Source: an uncultured Parvularculaceae bacterium (GTDB taxonomy: Bacteria; Pseudomonadota; Alphaproteobacteria; Caulobacterales; Parvularculaceae). From it: 44,824 nucleotides of DNA. Each line of letters starts with the position of its first letter. The first letter of the stretch is position 1. The stretch lies in contig CAJXLJ010000023.1 of the NCBI GenBank assembly GCA_913055785.1, positions 1-44,824 on the forward strand, given 5' to 3'. Shown here piece after piece: positions 14,901 to 23,662 of the stretch. Under the pieces are notes generated by a model. The model was given only the letters and a program-made list of their open reading frames with translations. It had not been told where the DNA came from and did not search any database. Both the position numbers and the translations under genes were made by a program.

Positions 14901-15545
14901 CTAGGTTTTCTTGCGGCGGCCCGCCGCGCCGAGCGCCCCTGCGCCGGCGATAAACAGCCAGAGCGCCGCCGGAAGCGGCACTTCGGAAGCCCCGCCCGTA
15001 TCCGCAACCGTAACCGCGCCGAATGTCGGATCGATCAGGCCGCAAGCGAGATCGTAATTGAAATCGCAGGTGAAGATCGCTGAATAGATCAGGTCCGTCG
15101 ACGTAATACCGCCGAACATGACGCCGGAAGGACTTCCGTAGCCGACTTCCCCAAGCAGCGTTCCCGTACCGTTGAGCCCGCTGTAAATCTGAATGCGTCC
15201 GCCGTCATAGGCGTTCGCCCAGGCGCCGACGCCGGCGACGCCGCCGTCGAAGTTGATGCCGAGGCTCGGCGTGGCGGCGCCAAGAAAAAACTGGCCGTTC
15301 AAAATCAATCCGTCGGACCGCACATAGGACGACGGACCGAAGAATTCGGCGCCCGCTGTTTCTATCGAAAGCTGCTCTGTCGTATCGCCGACATTCGCCG
15401 ATGTATCGATCACCGTGAAACCATCGGTGAGCGCATTTTGAAACGCCGTTTGATCCGAATAAGTGATGACGCCCGCCTGCGCCGCGCCGCCGACAAGCGT
15501 AAACCCGATAAGGGCCGCAACGGCCCTTTTTACGCTGATAACCAT
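14901..15545 (-). CDS. VPLPA-CTERM sorting-domain secreted protein
   Basis: The 214-residue protein has an N-terminal signal peptide (RAVAALIGFTLVGGAAQA) and a Gly/Thr-rich beta-type body. Its C-terminal tail is the VPLPA-CTERM type: EVPLPAALWLFIAGAGALGA followed by a basic cluster (GRRKK). Proteins with this tail are processed by exosortase/archaeosortase-type transpeptidases and are usually sent to the cell surface or exopolysaccharide. Two Cys (FTCDFNYDLACG) could form a disulfide. I chose the ATG at 15545 with GGGGG six bases upstream; the open frame continues far upstream over rpoH but is not coding there. No exosortase gene lies in the window. Confidence 0.88.
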   Translation of the reverse strand: MVISVKRAVAALIGFTLVGGAAQAGVITYSDQTAFQNALTDGFTVIDTSANVGDTTEQLSIETAGAEFFGPSSYVRSDGLILNGQFFLGAATPSLGINFDGGVAGVGAWANAYDGGRIQIYSGLNGTGTLLGEVGYGSPSGVMFGGITSTDLIYSAIFTCDFNYDLACGLIDPTFGAVTVADTGGASEVPLPAALWLFIAGAGALGAAGRRKKT

Positions 15546-15977
15546 GATACGCCCCCATACTGTTACAACTGAAAAGACACTGACGTTATCAGCGTCTCGC
15601 CTTCGCGTTATCAGTATTGGTCCGGCTTGATATTGTAGAAAATCGACAGCACATCCCGGAACGCCGATCTTAACTATAAAAACCGGCCCCGCCGGGCTTA
15701 CGCCGCCCCTTTCGGCGGCGGCATGCGCTCTTCCGGCAACGATCCCTCCCTCACGCCTTTTTGCACGCGTGAGAGCCCCAATTGACTGGAAAACCGCCCT
15801 AATTCCGGCGAAAAAGGGCGCTATCAAGAGATCAAGGCCGTCCGCCCTTGGGATTTCCCCATCAGCCCCCATATAGGAGCCAAACGCCGCCAAGAGCGTC
15901 TTTTCCGGGGACTTCCGCCATTTGGACCTAAACGGCCTCGACGAGTATGATGCTGCGCGAAGGAGAGAGATGCGCCG
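15546..15977. other. Long divergent upstream region of rpoH and the VPLPA gene
   Basis: This 432-base stretch has no credible gene. It holds two hairpins, CGCCG-N8-CGGCG at 15701-15718 and CTCACGC-N10-GCGTGAG at 15750-15773. A sigma-32-type promoter follows at 15847-15874, then a leader of roughly 90-100 bases before rpoH. The length is in keeping with complex control of rpoH. Confidence 0.6.
15847..15874 (+). promoter_or_regulatory. Sigma-32-type promoter of rpoH
   Basis: CTTGGGA (15847-15853), a 13-base spacer and CCCCATAT (15867-15874) match the heat-shock form CTTGAAA-N11-15-CCCCATnT. Autoregulation of rpoH from a sigma-32 promoter is established in Caulobacter, and the same is inferred here. 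Confidence 0.7.
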
Positions 15978-16895
15978 ATGAGTAATGCTTTGACCACCAC
16001 CGCCGCCCTGACGCCGGAAGGCTCGCTGTCGCGCTACCTCGCCGAGATCCGCAAGTTTCCGATGCTGGAGAAGGACGAGGAATACATGCTCGCGAAGCGT
16101 TTCGTCGAGCATGAGGATCCGGACGCCGCGCACAAGCTGATCACCAGCCACCTGCGGCTCGTGGCGAAAATCGCCATGGGCTATCGCGGGTACGGCCTGC
16201 CGATCGGCGAAGTCATTTCCGAAGGCAATGTCGGCCTGATGCAGGCGGTCAAGCGCTTCGATCCGGAAAAGGGCTTCCGCCTCGCCACCTACGCCATGTG
16301 GTGGATCCGCGCTTCCATTCAGGAATACATTTTGCGCTCATGGTCGCTCGTCAAAATCGGCACCACCGCCGCGCAGAAAAAACTCTTCTTCAACCTGAGG
16401 AAGATCAAGGGCCAGATCGACGCCGTCGACGAAGGCGATTTGAACCCCGAACAGGTCGAGCACATCGCCACCAAGCTCGGCGTCACTCATGACGACGTCA
16501 TCAGCATGAACCGGCGGATGTCCGGCGGCGAGGCGTCCTTGAACGCCCCGATGTCGAAGGACGCCGACGGCGGCGGCGAATGGCAGGACTGGCTCGTTGA
16601 CGACGACGCCGTCAATCCGGAAATGAAGCTCGCCAATGACGACGAATACGAGATGCGCATGGGGTTGCTTGAGCAGGCGCTGGCGACCCTGAACGAACGC
16701 GAGCAGCACATCCTCACCGAGCGGCGGCTGAAAGATAATCCCTCGACGCTCGAAGAGCTCAGCCAGGTTTACGGCGTCTCCCGCGAACGGGTGCGCCAGA
16801 TCGAGGTGCGCGCCTTTGAAAAGCTGCAAAAAGCCATGAAGCGCATGGACAAGGAAGCGCGGGCGCCGAAAACCGTCGAAGAGGCGGACGCCTGA
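15978..16895 (+). CDS. rpoH: RNA polymerase heat-shock sigma factor (sigma-32)
   Basis: This sigma factor directs RNA polymerase to heat-shock promoters. The 305-residue product has region 1.2/2.1 (LSRYLAEIRKFPMLEKDEEY), region 2.2-2.4 (LPIGEVISEGNVGLMQAVKR, then ATYAMWWIRASIQEYILRSW), the RpoH box QKKLFFNLRK that sets it apart from RpoD, and a region 4.2 helix-turn-helix (TLEELSQVYGVSRERVRQIE). AGGAGAGAG lies ten bases before the ATG. A three-codon ATG-CGC-CGA-TGA frame overlaps the start codon; it is probably a chance feature. A sigma-32-like promoter lies about 100 bases upstream. Confidence 0.97.
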   Translation: MSNALTTTAALTPEGSLSRYLAEIRKFPMLEKDEEYMLAKRFVEHEDPDAAHKLITSHLRLVAKIAMGYRGYGLPIGEVISEGNVGLMQAVKRFDPEKGFRLATYAMWWIRASIQEYILRSWSLVKIGTTAAQKKLFFNLRKIKGQIDAVDEGDLNPEQVEHIATKLGVTHDDVISMNRRMSGGEASLNAPMSKDADGGGEWQDWLVDDDAVNPEMKLANDDEYEMRMGLLEQALATLNEREQHILTERRLKDNPSTLEELSQVYGVSRERVRQIEVRAFEKLQKAMKRMDKEARAPKTVEEADA

Positions 16896-16980
16896 CGGCG
16901 CCCGTCTCCGCTTTCACTTTCACTTTCGCGGCTTATTCCGCTTCAGCGATCCATTTGATTCGCGCGCGGCGCTGATCAAC

Positions 16981-17391
16981 TCAGCGCTTCTGCGTCAGGT
17001 CTTGATCGGTCAGCACGCCGCGTTCGCCAAGAATTTCGGCGAGATCGAGAAAGGCGGAGTAAACGACGGCGTCAGCCGGGCACATGGCGTCGGGTTTCGC
17101 ATCGATTTCCGACGCAGACCACCACCGCCAGAGGGCCAGCTTATAGAGCGCATCCCTGATCAACGGCGCTTTCAGCGCCGCCGCCTTGTTGAGAATTTGC
17201 GCCTGGGTTTCGATGACTTCGTCGCGCAGCCGGAAGGCGCGCTCATCATTGGCGTCAATCTGGTCGAGCACCTGTTCCGCTTCTGAAAAAAGCTCCAGCA
17301 GCAGCTTCAGGCAGTCATGCACGCTGCCGGTCTCGCTTTGCGCAAGTCTTTCTATTTCCTGCGTTTTCGAGCGTATGGCGCTGATACTCAT
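16981..17391 (-). CDS. Conserved-looking cytoplasmic protein of unknown function
   Basis: The 136-residue product is predicted to be almost entirely helical. The first 80 residues form a heptad-like pattern (KLLLELFSEAEQVLDQIDAN, VIETQAQILNKAAALKA), and LWRWWSASEIDA follows. There is no signal peptide or membrane segment and no family I recognise. Codon usage matches the neighbours. It converges on rpoH and is divergent from the LuxR-type gene. A weak purine-rich stretch precedes the ATG. Confidence 0.65.
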   Translation of the reverse strand: MSISAIRSKTQEIERLAQSETGSVHDCLKLLLELFSEAEQVLDQIDANDERAFRLRDEVIETQAQILNKAAALKAPLIRDALYKLALWRWWSASEIDAKPDAMCPADAVVYSAFLDLAEILGERGVLTDQDLTQKR

Positions 17392-17592
17392 CGATGCAAC
17401 TTTCTTGTAAAAACACCTTCGCCCTCTTGGGGGCCGGGCTGCTTAGGGCAATCGTCCTAGATTGTCTGTCCTGCAAATGCTGGACAAAACTGCGCCGAAA
17501 GCGCTTTTATCGGGGTGTTTTGTATTTCCTCACGGCGATTTGAACTGACGGCGGCCCGACCATGGCGCGCCGCCTCCATGCGTGACGGTGCA

Positions 17593-18300
17593 ATGACGCT
17601 TGAAGACTACCTGCGGCGCCTTCAAGGCGAGAACGATCCGGAAAAGCTCGGCGAGATCCTCCATGAAGCGCTCTCCGGCATGGGCGCAACCGTCTACAGC
17701 GGCCGGGAACTGCCCTATGGCGCGACCATCAGGGGCTCAAACTGGGATCCCATCGTCTCCACATTTTCCGAAAGCGCAAAAGCCGCCTATCAGAAATACC
17801 GCTCCGGCGGCGACCCGTTTTTCGAGGCCGCAATGGCGAATGGCGCGCCCGTTCATTACAATCGCATCAAGAATGACTTTTCCTTCACCGATGAACAAAG
17901 AGCGTTGTTTCAGGCGATGGAGGACTCAGGCCTTAAGGACGGTGTGGCGACGCCGGTCATCGCCAAGCCCGGCGTCGCCGCCTATTTCGTCGCCGCCTTT
18001 CCGGAGCCGCGTCCCGATCTCAAACCCGAAGACCTGCGCCGCCTTCATCTGATCTTCAGCGAGTATTATTACCGCTACCGGGAACTGACGCGCCTGCAGA
18101 AAGCCACGCTTTCCAAACGCGAACGCCAGATCCTGGTCGGCATCATTTCCGGCAAATCCAACATTGAAATCGGCGAGCAACTCGGCCTGTCGAAGGGCAC
18201 CATCGACACATATGTCCGGCGCAGCTTTGACAAACTCGGCGTTAAAAGCCGGATCGAAGCCGCGCTAAAATATTTCAGCCTCGGCCTTCATTTGAGCTGA
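17593..18300 (+). CDS. LuxR-family transcriptional regulator with autoinducer-binding-like domain
   Basis: The 235-residue protein ends in a LuxR-type DNA-binding domain (LSKRERQILVGIISGKSNIE, then LGLSKGTIDTYVRRSFDKLG). The N-terminal 160 residues have the size and layout of the acyl-homoserine-lactone-binding domain of LuxR proteins, but I cannot verify the ligand residues. There is no luxI-type synthase in the window, so this is a solo regulator. The start is uncertain: in-frame candidates are a GTG at 17515 and ATGs at 17578 and 17593. I took the last, which begins MTLEDYLRRL, because the upstream residues look random. No strong ribosome site supports any of them. Confidence 0.82.
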   Translation: MTLEDYLRRLQGENDPEKLGEILHEALSGMGATVYSGRELPYGATIRGSNWDPIVSTFSESAKAAYQKYRSGGDPFFEAAMANGAPVHYNRIKNDFSFTDEQRALFQAMEDSGLKDGVATPVIAKPGVAAYFVAAFPEPRPDLKPEDLRRLHLIFSEYYYRYRELTRLQKATLSKRERQILVGIISGKSNIEIGEQLGLSKGTIDTYVRRSFDKLGVKSRIEAALKYFSLGLHLS

Positions 18301-18312
18301 CCGAACGCCGGC

Positions 18313-21300
18313 CTAATGACCCGGGGCGCTCGCCAGTTCCGCCGCGACCTTATCGCTTTCTGAAATGCGCGGCTGGGACAGCCCGGCGAAAAGCAGGAAC
18401 GCTACAGGCGTCAGGAACAACGTGAAGACCGTTGCAAAGCCGAGCCCGCCGAAAATCACCCAACCGAGCGCCGCGCGGCTTTCCGCGCCCGCGCCGGCGC
18501 CAAGAATGAGCGGCAGACTGGCCAGCAGCGTCGAGATCGCCGTCATCAGGACCGGGCGCAGACGCACCATGGCTGCGGTCTCGACAGCCTCGCGCACGCT
18601 CTTGCCTTCATCGCGCTGGCGATTGGCGAACTCGACGATCAGAATGCCGTTCTTGGCCATGACGCCGATCAGCAGCACCAGTCCGATCTGGCTGTAATAG
18701 TTGATCGAACCGCCGGTAATCAGGATTGCGTAGATCGCCGCGGCGAGACCGAACGGCACCGTCACCATGATGATAAGGGAACTGACGAAACTCTCGAACT
18801 GCGCGGCGAGCACGAGAAAGACGATGAGTCCGGCGAAGGCGAATACGATGAGCGTCGCATTGCTCGACTCTTGCAGAACTTTCGCCTCCCCCAGAAGCGT
18901 TACAGACAGATTGCCTTCCAGCATGTCGGCGGCGATTGCGCGCATTTCCCTCACCGCATCGCCAAGGGGAACATTGTCGGCGAGCTCTGCAGTGACCGGC
19001 ACCGCGCGGCGGCGTTGCTCACGCGCCAGTTCGGCGGCGACAGCGACTTCGCGCACCGTCGCCAGCGAGGACAGCGGCACAAAATCGCCATTGGCGGCCC
19101 GCAGGAAAATATTGGCGAGATCGGTGGGATCGTTTACCGGCTCGCCCGCGCCCGACATCATGACGTTGATGATATCGTCGCCGACAAATATTTCCGCCGC
19201 CTTATATTCGTCGGCGAGCACCTGGACGGTCCGGCTGATGGCGGTCACCGGCACGCCAAGCGCCGTCGCCGCCTCACGGTCGATCTCGATCGTCACCTGC
19301 GGCTGGGATGTCTGGAAGTCGGTGCGCACGTCGGCGAACGAAGGCGAGGCCATCATGCGCGCAGCCATGGCGTCCGCCGCCGCCGCCGCCGCGCCGTAGT
19401 CATCCCCGACGACAGCAAAGCGAAGCCCCTGCCCCGCGCCGCGAATGCCGAGCGAGTTGCCTCTGCGGACATTGATGCTCACGCCGGCGATGTCGCTAAG
19501 GCGATCGCGCACTTTCTGTTCGATCTCATGTTGCGAGAAATTACGGTCCGACCAGTCCGGCAGGATCAGGATCACAAAAGACCGCAACCCGCCGCCGACG
19601 CCGTTGATCGACGTGATCGCCGTCACCTCGCCGCTTTCGGCGAAAGGCTGAAGGCGCTGTTCGATCTCCAGCACCTTGCGGTCAAGATATTGAAAGCTCG
19701 ACCCCTCCTGTCCCGAAAGCGAGATAAATACGCGGCCGCGATCTTCCTCGGGAGTCAGTTCTTTCGGCGCCGCCTGAAAGGCGCCGATCGCGCCAGCGGC
19801 GAAGACCAGCGCGGCGGCGGAAATCAGGACTGGCCGGTTCAATGTAAAACGCAGCGCCGGGCCATATATCCGCGTAAGGGGGCCATCCGGCTGTGTCTTT
19901 TCGCTCCCGTGATCCATTTCAGCGCGATGCTCGCGGCCGAGTTTGACCGTCAGCACGGGACACAAGGTGAGCGCCACAAAGGAAGACACCGCCACGGCGA
20001 AAGCCATCACGAAGCCGAACTCGGAAAACAGCCGGCCCGCCTGTCCCGGCAGGAAAGAAATCGGGATGAAAACGGAAGCCAGCGTGACGGTGGTGGCCAG
20101 AACAGCGAAAACGATCTCGCGCGTGCCGAGGACCGCCGCGGCGCGCTTGCCGGCGCCCTTGCCGCGCCAGCGCTGAATGTTCTCGGTGACGACGACCGCA
20201 TCGTCGACGACCAGCCCCGACGCCATCACCAGCGCCAGAAGCGTGATCAGGTTGATCGAGAAACCCGCAAGATAAATGGCGGCGATTGTACCGAGCAGCG
20301 ATATCGGGATGGTCACCGCCGGAATCATCGTCGCCCGCAGCGACCTCAGGAACATGAAGATCACGAACACGACGATCGCCGTCGCGAACAGGAGACTCTT
20401 GAACACCTCGCGCACCGCTTCGGCGATGAAAATAGAATCGTCGACCGGCACGGTGATCCGCACATTGCTCGGCAGCGATTGTTCGAGTTCGGCGACCGCC
20501 GCGCGGACGCCGGCTGACACCGCCATGGTGTTGGACTGCGCCTGACGGATTATGCCGATGCCGATGCCGGGATCGCCGTCAATGCGCGCCGTTCTTGTTT
20601 CATCTTCATACCCCCACTCAACGACAGCGACGTCGGAAAGGCGGGTCTGGGCGTCAAGGCGCAGGGCCGCGATGTGTTCCGGGGTCGTCGCGGGCGCCTC
20701 GGCGCGGATCAATATCTGCTGCGTATTACTCCTCAGCCGTCCGCTCGGCGTCGATTGCGCCGCCGTCGCGGCGAGCCGCGCAACATCCTCAACCGTATAA
20801 CCGCGCGCCGCGAGAGAGACCGGCAGCACGCGGATGCGAATAAGTTTGTTTCTGACGCCGTAATCGTCCGCCTGCGCCACGCCTTCGACAGCCTGCAATC
20901 GCGGCAGGATCACATCGTCGACAATCCGCGCGATGTCCCCGTCATCCATACCCGAGGCCGACACGCTAAGGCGCATCATCGGCGAACCGTTCGAGTCCGC
21001 CTTGCGCACCCGGGGCAGCTCGATCTCTTCGGGAAGCTCGTCCGATTGCGACGAGATGGCGTTTTGAACATCGGTCGCGGCGATATTGATGTCGACGCTG
21101 CTGGTGAACTCCACCGTTACGTCGCTGTCGCCGAAACTGGACTCAGAAGAGATATTCTTAACGCCGTCGACCTGCGCGACAGCGCTTTCGACTATAGCCG
21201 TCACTTCAGCATCCACGGTTTCGGGCGTCGCGCCGGGATAGCTCGTGTCAATGGATACGACCGGCTGGTCGACATCGGGAAGCTCGCGCACTTCGACGCC

Positions 21301-21423
21301 GAAAAAGGCGGCGAGGCCGGCAATGACGATCAGCAGGCTCAAGACAGCCGCCAGAATAGGCCGCCGGATGAATGCGCCGACAAAACCGCCGCTATAATCC
21401 GATTTCTGATGAGCGGCGGCCAT
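18313..21423 (-). CDS. RND-family efflux permease (HAE-1/AcrB type)
   Basis: This inner-membrane proton-driven pump expels hydrophobic compounds through a periplasmic adaptor and an outer-membrane channel. The 1036 residues and twelve expected helices fit the AcrB plan. The first helix is ILAAVLSLLIVIAGLAAFFG. The proton-relay Asp pair is in ASGLVVDDAVVVTENIQRW. The duplicated half has AKNGILIVEFANRQRDEG. Large periplasmic loops lie at about 50-330 and 560-860. The gene follows the adaptor gene by nine bases with GAGGCGAGGCG before its ATG, so the two form an operon. No TolC-like gene is adjacent, so the outer-membrane partner must be elsewhere. The substrate is unknown. Confidence 0.95.
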   Translation of the reverse strand: MAAAHQKSDYSGGFVGAFIRRPILAAVLSLLIVIAGLAAFFGVEVRELPDVDQPVVSIDTSYPGATPETVDAEVTAIVESAVAQVDGVKNISSESSFGDSDVTVEFTSSVDINIAATDVQNAISSQSDELPEEIELPRVRKADSNGSPMMRLSVSASGMDDGDIARIVDDVILPRLQAVEGVAQADDYGVRNKLIRIRVLPVSLAARGYTVEDVARLAATAAQSTPSGRLRSNTQQILIRAEAPATTPEHIAALRLDAQTRLSDVAVVEWGYEDETRTARIDGDPGIGIGIIRQAQSNTMAVSAGVRAAVAELEQSLPSNVRITVPVDDSIFIAEAVREVFKSLLFATAIVVFVIFMFLRSLRATMIPAVTIPISLLGTIAAIYLAGFSINLITLLALVMASGLVVDDAVVVTENIQRWRGKGAGKRAAAVLGTREIVFAVLATTVTLASVFIPISFLPGQAGRLFSEFGFVMAFAVAVSSFVALTLCPVLTVKLGREHRAEMDHGSEKTQPDGPLTRIYGPALRFTLNRPVLISAAALVFAAGAIGAFQAAPKELTPEEDRGRVFISLSGQEGSSFQYLDRKVLEIEQRLQPFAESGEVTAITSINGVGGGLRSFVILILPDWSDRNFSQHEIEQKVRDRLSDIAGVSINVRRGNSLGIRGAGQGLRFAVVGDDYGAAAAAADAMAARMMASPSFADVRTDFQTSQPQVTIEIDREAATALGVPVTAISRTVQVLADEYKAAEIFVGDDIINVMMSGAGEPVNDPTDLANIFLRAANGDFVPLSSLATVREVAVAAELAREQRRRAVPVTAELADNVPLGDAVREMRAIAADMLEGNLSVTLLGEAKVLQESSNATLIVFAFAGLIVFLVLAAQFESFVSSLIIMVTVPFGLAAAIYAILITGGSINYYSQIGLVLLIGVMAKNGILIVEFANRQRDEGKSVREAVETAAMVRLRPVLMTAISTLLASLPLILGAGAGAESRAALGWVIFGGLGFATVFTLFLTPVAFLLFAGLSQPRISESDKVAAELASAPGH

Positions 21424-21432
21424 CGCCTCGCC

Positions 21433-22560
21433 TCACTCCTGGTCGGCTGCGGATGTCGTTCCGGAAACGCCGCCACGGCTCGATACCGGTTCCGGCAGCG
21501 GCACGCCGCGGCGCACGCGGTCGGCGCCCTCGGAGACGATCACGTCGCCGGGTTTCAGCTCGCCTTCCACCAGCACGGTTTCATCCGTACGCTGCAGAAT
21601 GACGACGCCGGCGCGTTCCGCCACGCCATCCTTGTTACGCCGCCAGACATAGGCGCCCGCACGATCCCACTGCACAGAGAGCCCCGGCGCAGCGACCGCT
21701 TGCTCGCCCATCGCAGTTGTCGAGATGGCCAGCACGGCGCCGGGTATCAGCCGGCCTCGCTCATTGCCGACCCGCGCTTCGACGCGCAGCGTGCGCGAGA
21801 CGGGATCGACCCGGCTGTCGATCGCCGTGATCTCGCCTTCATATGCAGCGCCGATGTCTGACGTCAGCGTCGCGGCGACCGCCTGTCCGATATTGACGAA
21901 ACCCGCCGATTCCTGCGGCACGGCGAACTCAATGATGATCGAAGACGTATCGTCCAGCGTCGTCACGATATCGCCCGCGCGGATATAATCCCCGGGCTCG
22001 AGTTCCGTAAGCCCGGCGATGCCGTTGAACGGCGCCGTGATCTTGCGTTGCGCGACAGCGACTTCGGCGGCGCGCAGTTCTGCTTGAACGGCGTTGAAAT
22101 TGGTCTGGGCCTGCTCGGATTCGAGCGCCGACGCGGCTTCGTCGGATTCAAGATCGCGATAACGCGCGGCGTTGTCCCGGGCGATCGGAAACTGCGCCTG
22201 CGCGCGGGCGAGCGCGACCTGCTGCTGATCGTCGTCGATCTGGACAAGAACGTCGCCCAGTTCGACACGCTGCCCCGGCGCGATATTGACTGCTTCAACG
22301 AGGCCGGTGACTTCCGATGTGATGGAAACGCTTTTCAGCGCGCGCGCGCGTCCGATCACTTCGATAGTGCGCGAAACGGCGGCTTCCTCGGCGAGTGTCA
22401 TGACCACGGTCGGTTGATAGCCGCCGCGGGCCGGTCCGCCGCGCGCATCTTCCTGCGCCCCGCCGTTCCCGCCGACGGACGCCATGAAAAAAGCGGTCGC
22501 TGCAGCGCCAGCGACAAGACCGATCATGGCCCCAGCTATCAATGTTCCGGGTATCTTCAC
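21433..22560 (-). CDS. RND efflux periplasmic adaptor (membrane fusion protein)
   Basis: This protein links the RND permease to an outer-membrane channel. The 375 residues have an N-terminal membrane anchor (LIAGAMIGLVAGAAATAFFM) and the split lipoyl motif (VTGLVEAVNIAPGQRVELGD and, after the hairpin, RKITAPFNGIAGLTELEPGD). Between them is a helical hairpin with QAQFPIARDNAARYRDLE. Beta-barrel and membrane-proximal domains follow. The start is GTG with GGAGG seven bases upstream. It is the first gene of the two-gene pump operon. I see no linked regulator. Confidence 0.93.
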   Translation of the reverse strand: MKIPGTLIAGAMIGLVAGAAATAFFMASVGGNGGAQEDARGGPARGGYQPTVVMTLAEEAAVSRTIEVIGRARALKSVSITSEVTGLVEAVNIAPGQRVELGDVLVQIDDDQQQVALARAQAQFPIARDNAARYRDLESDEAASALESEQAQTNFNAVQAELRAAEVAVAQRKITAPFNGIAGLTELEPGDYIRAGDIVTTLDDTSSIIIEFAVPQESAGFVNIGQAVAATLTSDIGAAYEGEITAIDSRVDPVSRTLRVEARVGNERGRLIPGAVLAISTTAMGEQAVAAPGLSVQWDRAGAYVWRRNKDGVAERAGVVILQRTDETVLVEGELKPGDVIVSEGADRVRRGVPLPEPVSSRGGVSGTTSAADQE

Positions 22561-22698
22561 CCAAACGCCTCCAAGCCCGCTACTCTATAAAATCAGCAGG
22601 CCGGGAAAGATATATCAAACCCTCGCTTAATAGCCTCATAATTCGGCGCCGGGCCGCCTCACAGCACCGTGAGACGGCTGGTAATCTACGAAAAGATT

Positions 22699-22730
22699 AC
22701 GCCCGGCCGCCATGAAAGACAGCCGGGCGT
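22699..22730 (-). terminator. Hairpin terminator downstream of the sterol-desaturase family gene
   Basis: ACGCCCGGC and GCCGGGCGT form a nine-base perfect stem with a 14-base loop. On the minus strand it is followed by AATCTTTTC, a short T-tract. It lies 25 bases past the stop of the fatty-acid-hydroxylase family gene. Confidence 0.7.
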
Positions 22731-22754
22731 TTACGCTACTATGGGGGAGAACCG

Positions 22755-23585
22755 TTAAGCCGTCCTTGTTTCCGGAGACGGCGTTTTGCGTCCCGTCGAG
22801 ATCAGCGGCCAGACGAGCTGTTCGCCGAGGCTCGTCTCGGGGAGATTTTCGACGCCGAACTCTTTCGGGTACCGGCGCGTGATCAGCGCCGTACCGAACA
22901 GGACGTCCCAGAAAAACAGAAGATTGCCGTAATTGCCCTTGTAGTTGGTGACGCCGTCGGCCTTGTGCTTGCCGTGATGGGCGTGGTGGGTCGCCGGCGT
23001 CGAGATCACGCGTTCGACCAGCCACATGACCGGCGCGGTGAACCTGTTTTCATAAAGCGGCCTGTCCCAGCGCACGTCCGAATGGGCGCCGTAGATCACC
23101 GCCATTTTGATGACGATGTAGAAAGCATAAACCCAGCCGAGACCGAGATAGACAAGCGCGCCCGAAAGCCACAGGCCCGGCATCAGCGCGTAATAGAAAA
23201 TGTTGTTCCGGTAGACGACGCGGATCGACATATAGGCGGCGTCATGATGGGGACGGTGCAGCTTGTAGAGCCAGGGGAGCGAATGCGACGCGCGGTGCCA
23301 CCAATACTGCGTCAGGTCGTCGAAGATGAGGAACAACGCAAAACCCGCGATGAACGGCAGGCCGGCGAGCGCGCCTTCCGCCTGCGGCGCGATCAGCGAT
23401 GTGACATAGGCGCCCATGAAAAGCGCGAAAGGCTGGGTGAAGAACACCAGCGCCAGGACGCTGAGGATTTCGAAAATCCCGTCCCGTTTTTTCTGACCGT
23501 TCTTGTGGAACAGGTCCGTACGGAAAAACTCAATGACGCCGAAGGAAAAGAAAATCCCGAGGATAACCAGCATTTCCGGTTTCAT
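22755..23585 (-). CDS. Sterol desaturase / fatty acid hydroxylase family protein
   Basis: This family comprises membrane-bound di-iron oxygenases acting on lipids. The 276-residue product has several hydrophobic helices and the expected three His clusters: HRASH (in QYWWHRASH), HRPHH (in YKLHRPHHDA) and HHAHH (in TPATHHAHHGKHKAD). A further His (YGAHSDVRW) completes a plausible metal set. The bacterial members act on hopanoids, carotenoids, ornithine lipids or fatty acids, and the substrate cannot be named here. GGGAGG precedes the ATG. It is divergent from a Crp-like regulator across 77 bases, which may control it. Confidence 0.9.
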   Translation of the reverse strand: MKPEMLVILGIFFSFGVIEFFRTDLFHKNGQKKRDGIFEILSVLALVFFTQPFALFMGAYVTSLIAPQAEGALAGLPFIAGFALFLIFDDLTQYWWHRASHSLPWLYKLHRPHHDAAYMSIRVVYRNNIFYYALMPGLWLSGALVYLGLGWVYAFYIVIKMAVIYGAHSDVRWDRPLYENRFTAPVMWLVERVISTPATHHAHHGKHKADGVTNYKGNYGNLLFFWDVLFGTALITRRYPKEFGVENLPETSLGEQLVWPLISTGRKTPSPETRTA

Positions 23586-23662
23586 GACGACCTCCCTGAT
23601 GTCGTGCTTGCGGAGAAGTATGGCACGGGCTAGGCTCGCAAAATGCTAACTTCTTTGCATTT

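Noticed and set aside
15546-16151. 200-codon upstream extension of the VPLPA-CTERM gene frame
   Set aside because: It runs antisense to rpoH and through a region without coding features. The signal peptide and ribosome site at 15545 show where translation begins.
18871-20517. Very long open frame (548 codons) on the plus strand
   Set aside because: It is antisense to the RND permease gene, whose protein motifs are clear. High G+C favours long shadow frames, and this one has an Arg/His-rich composition and no family match.
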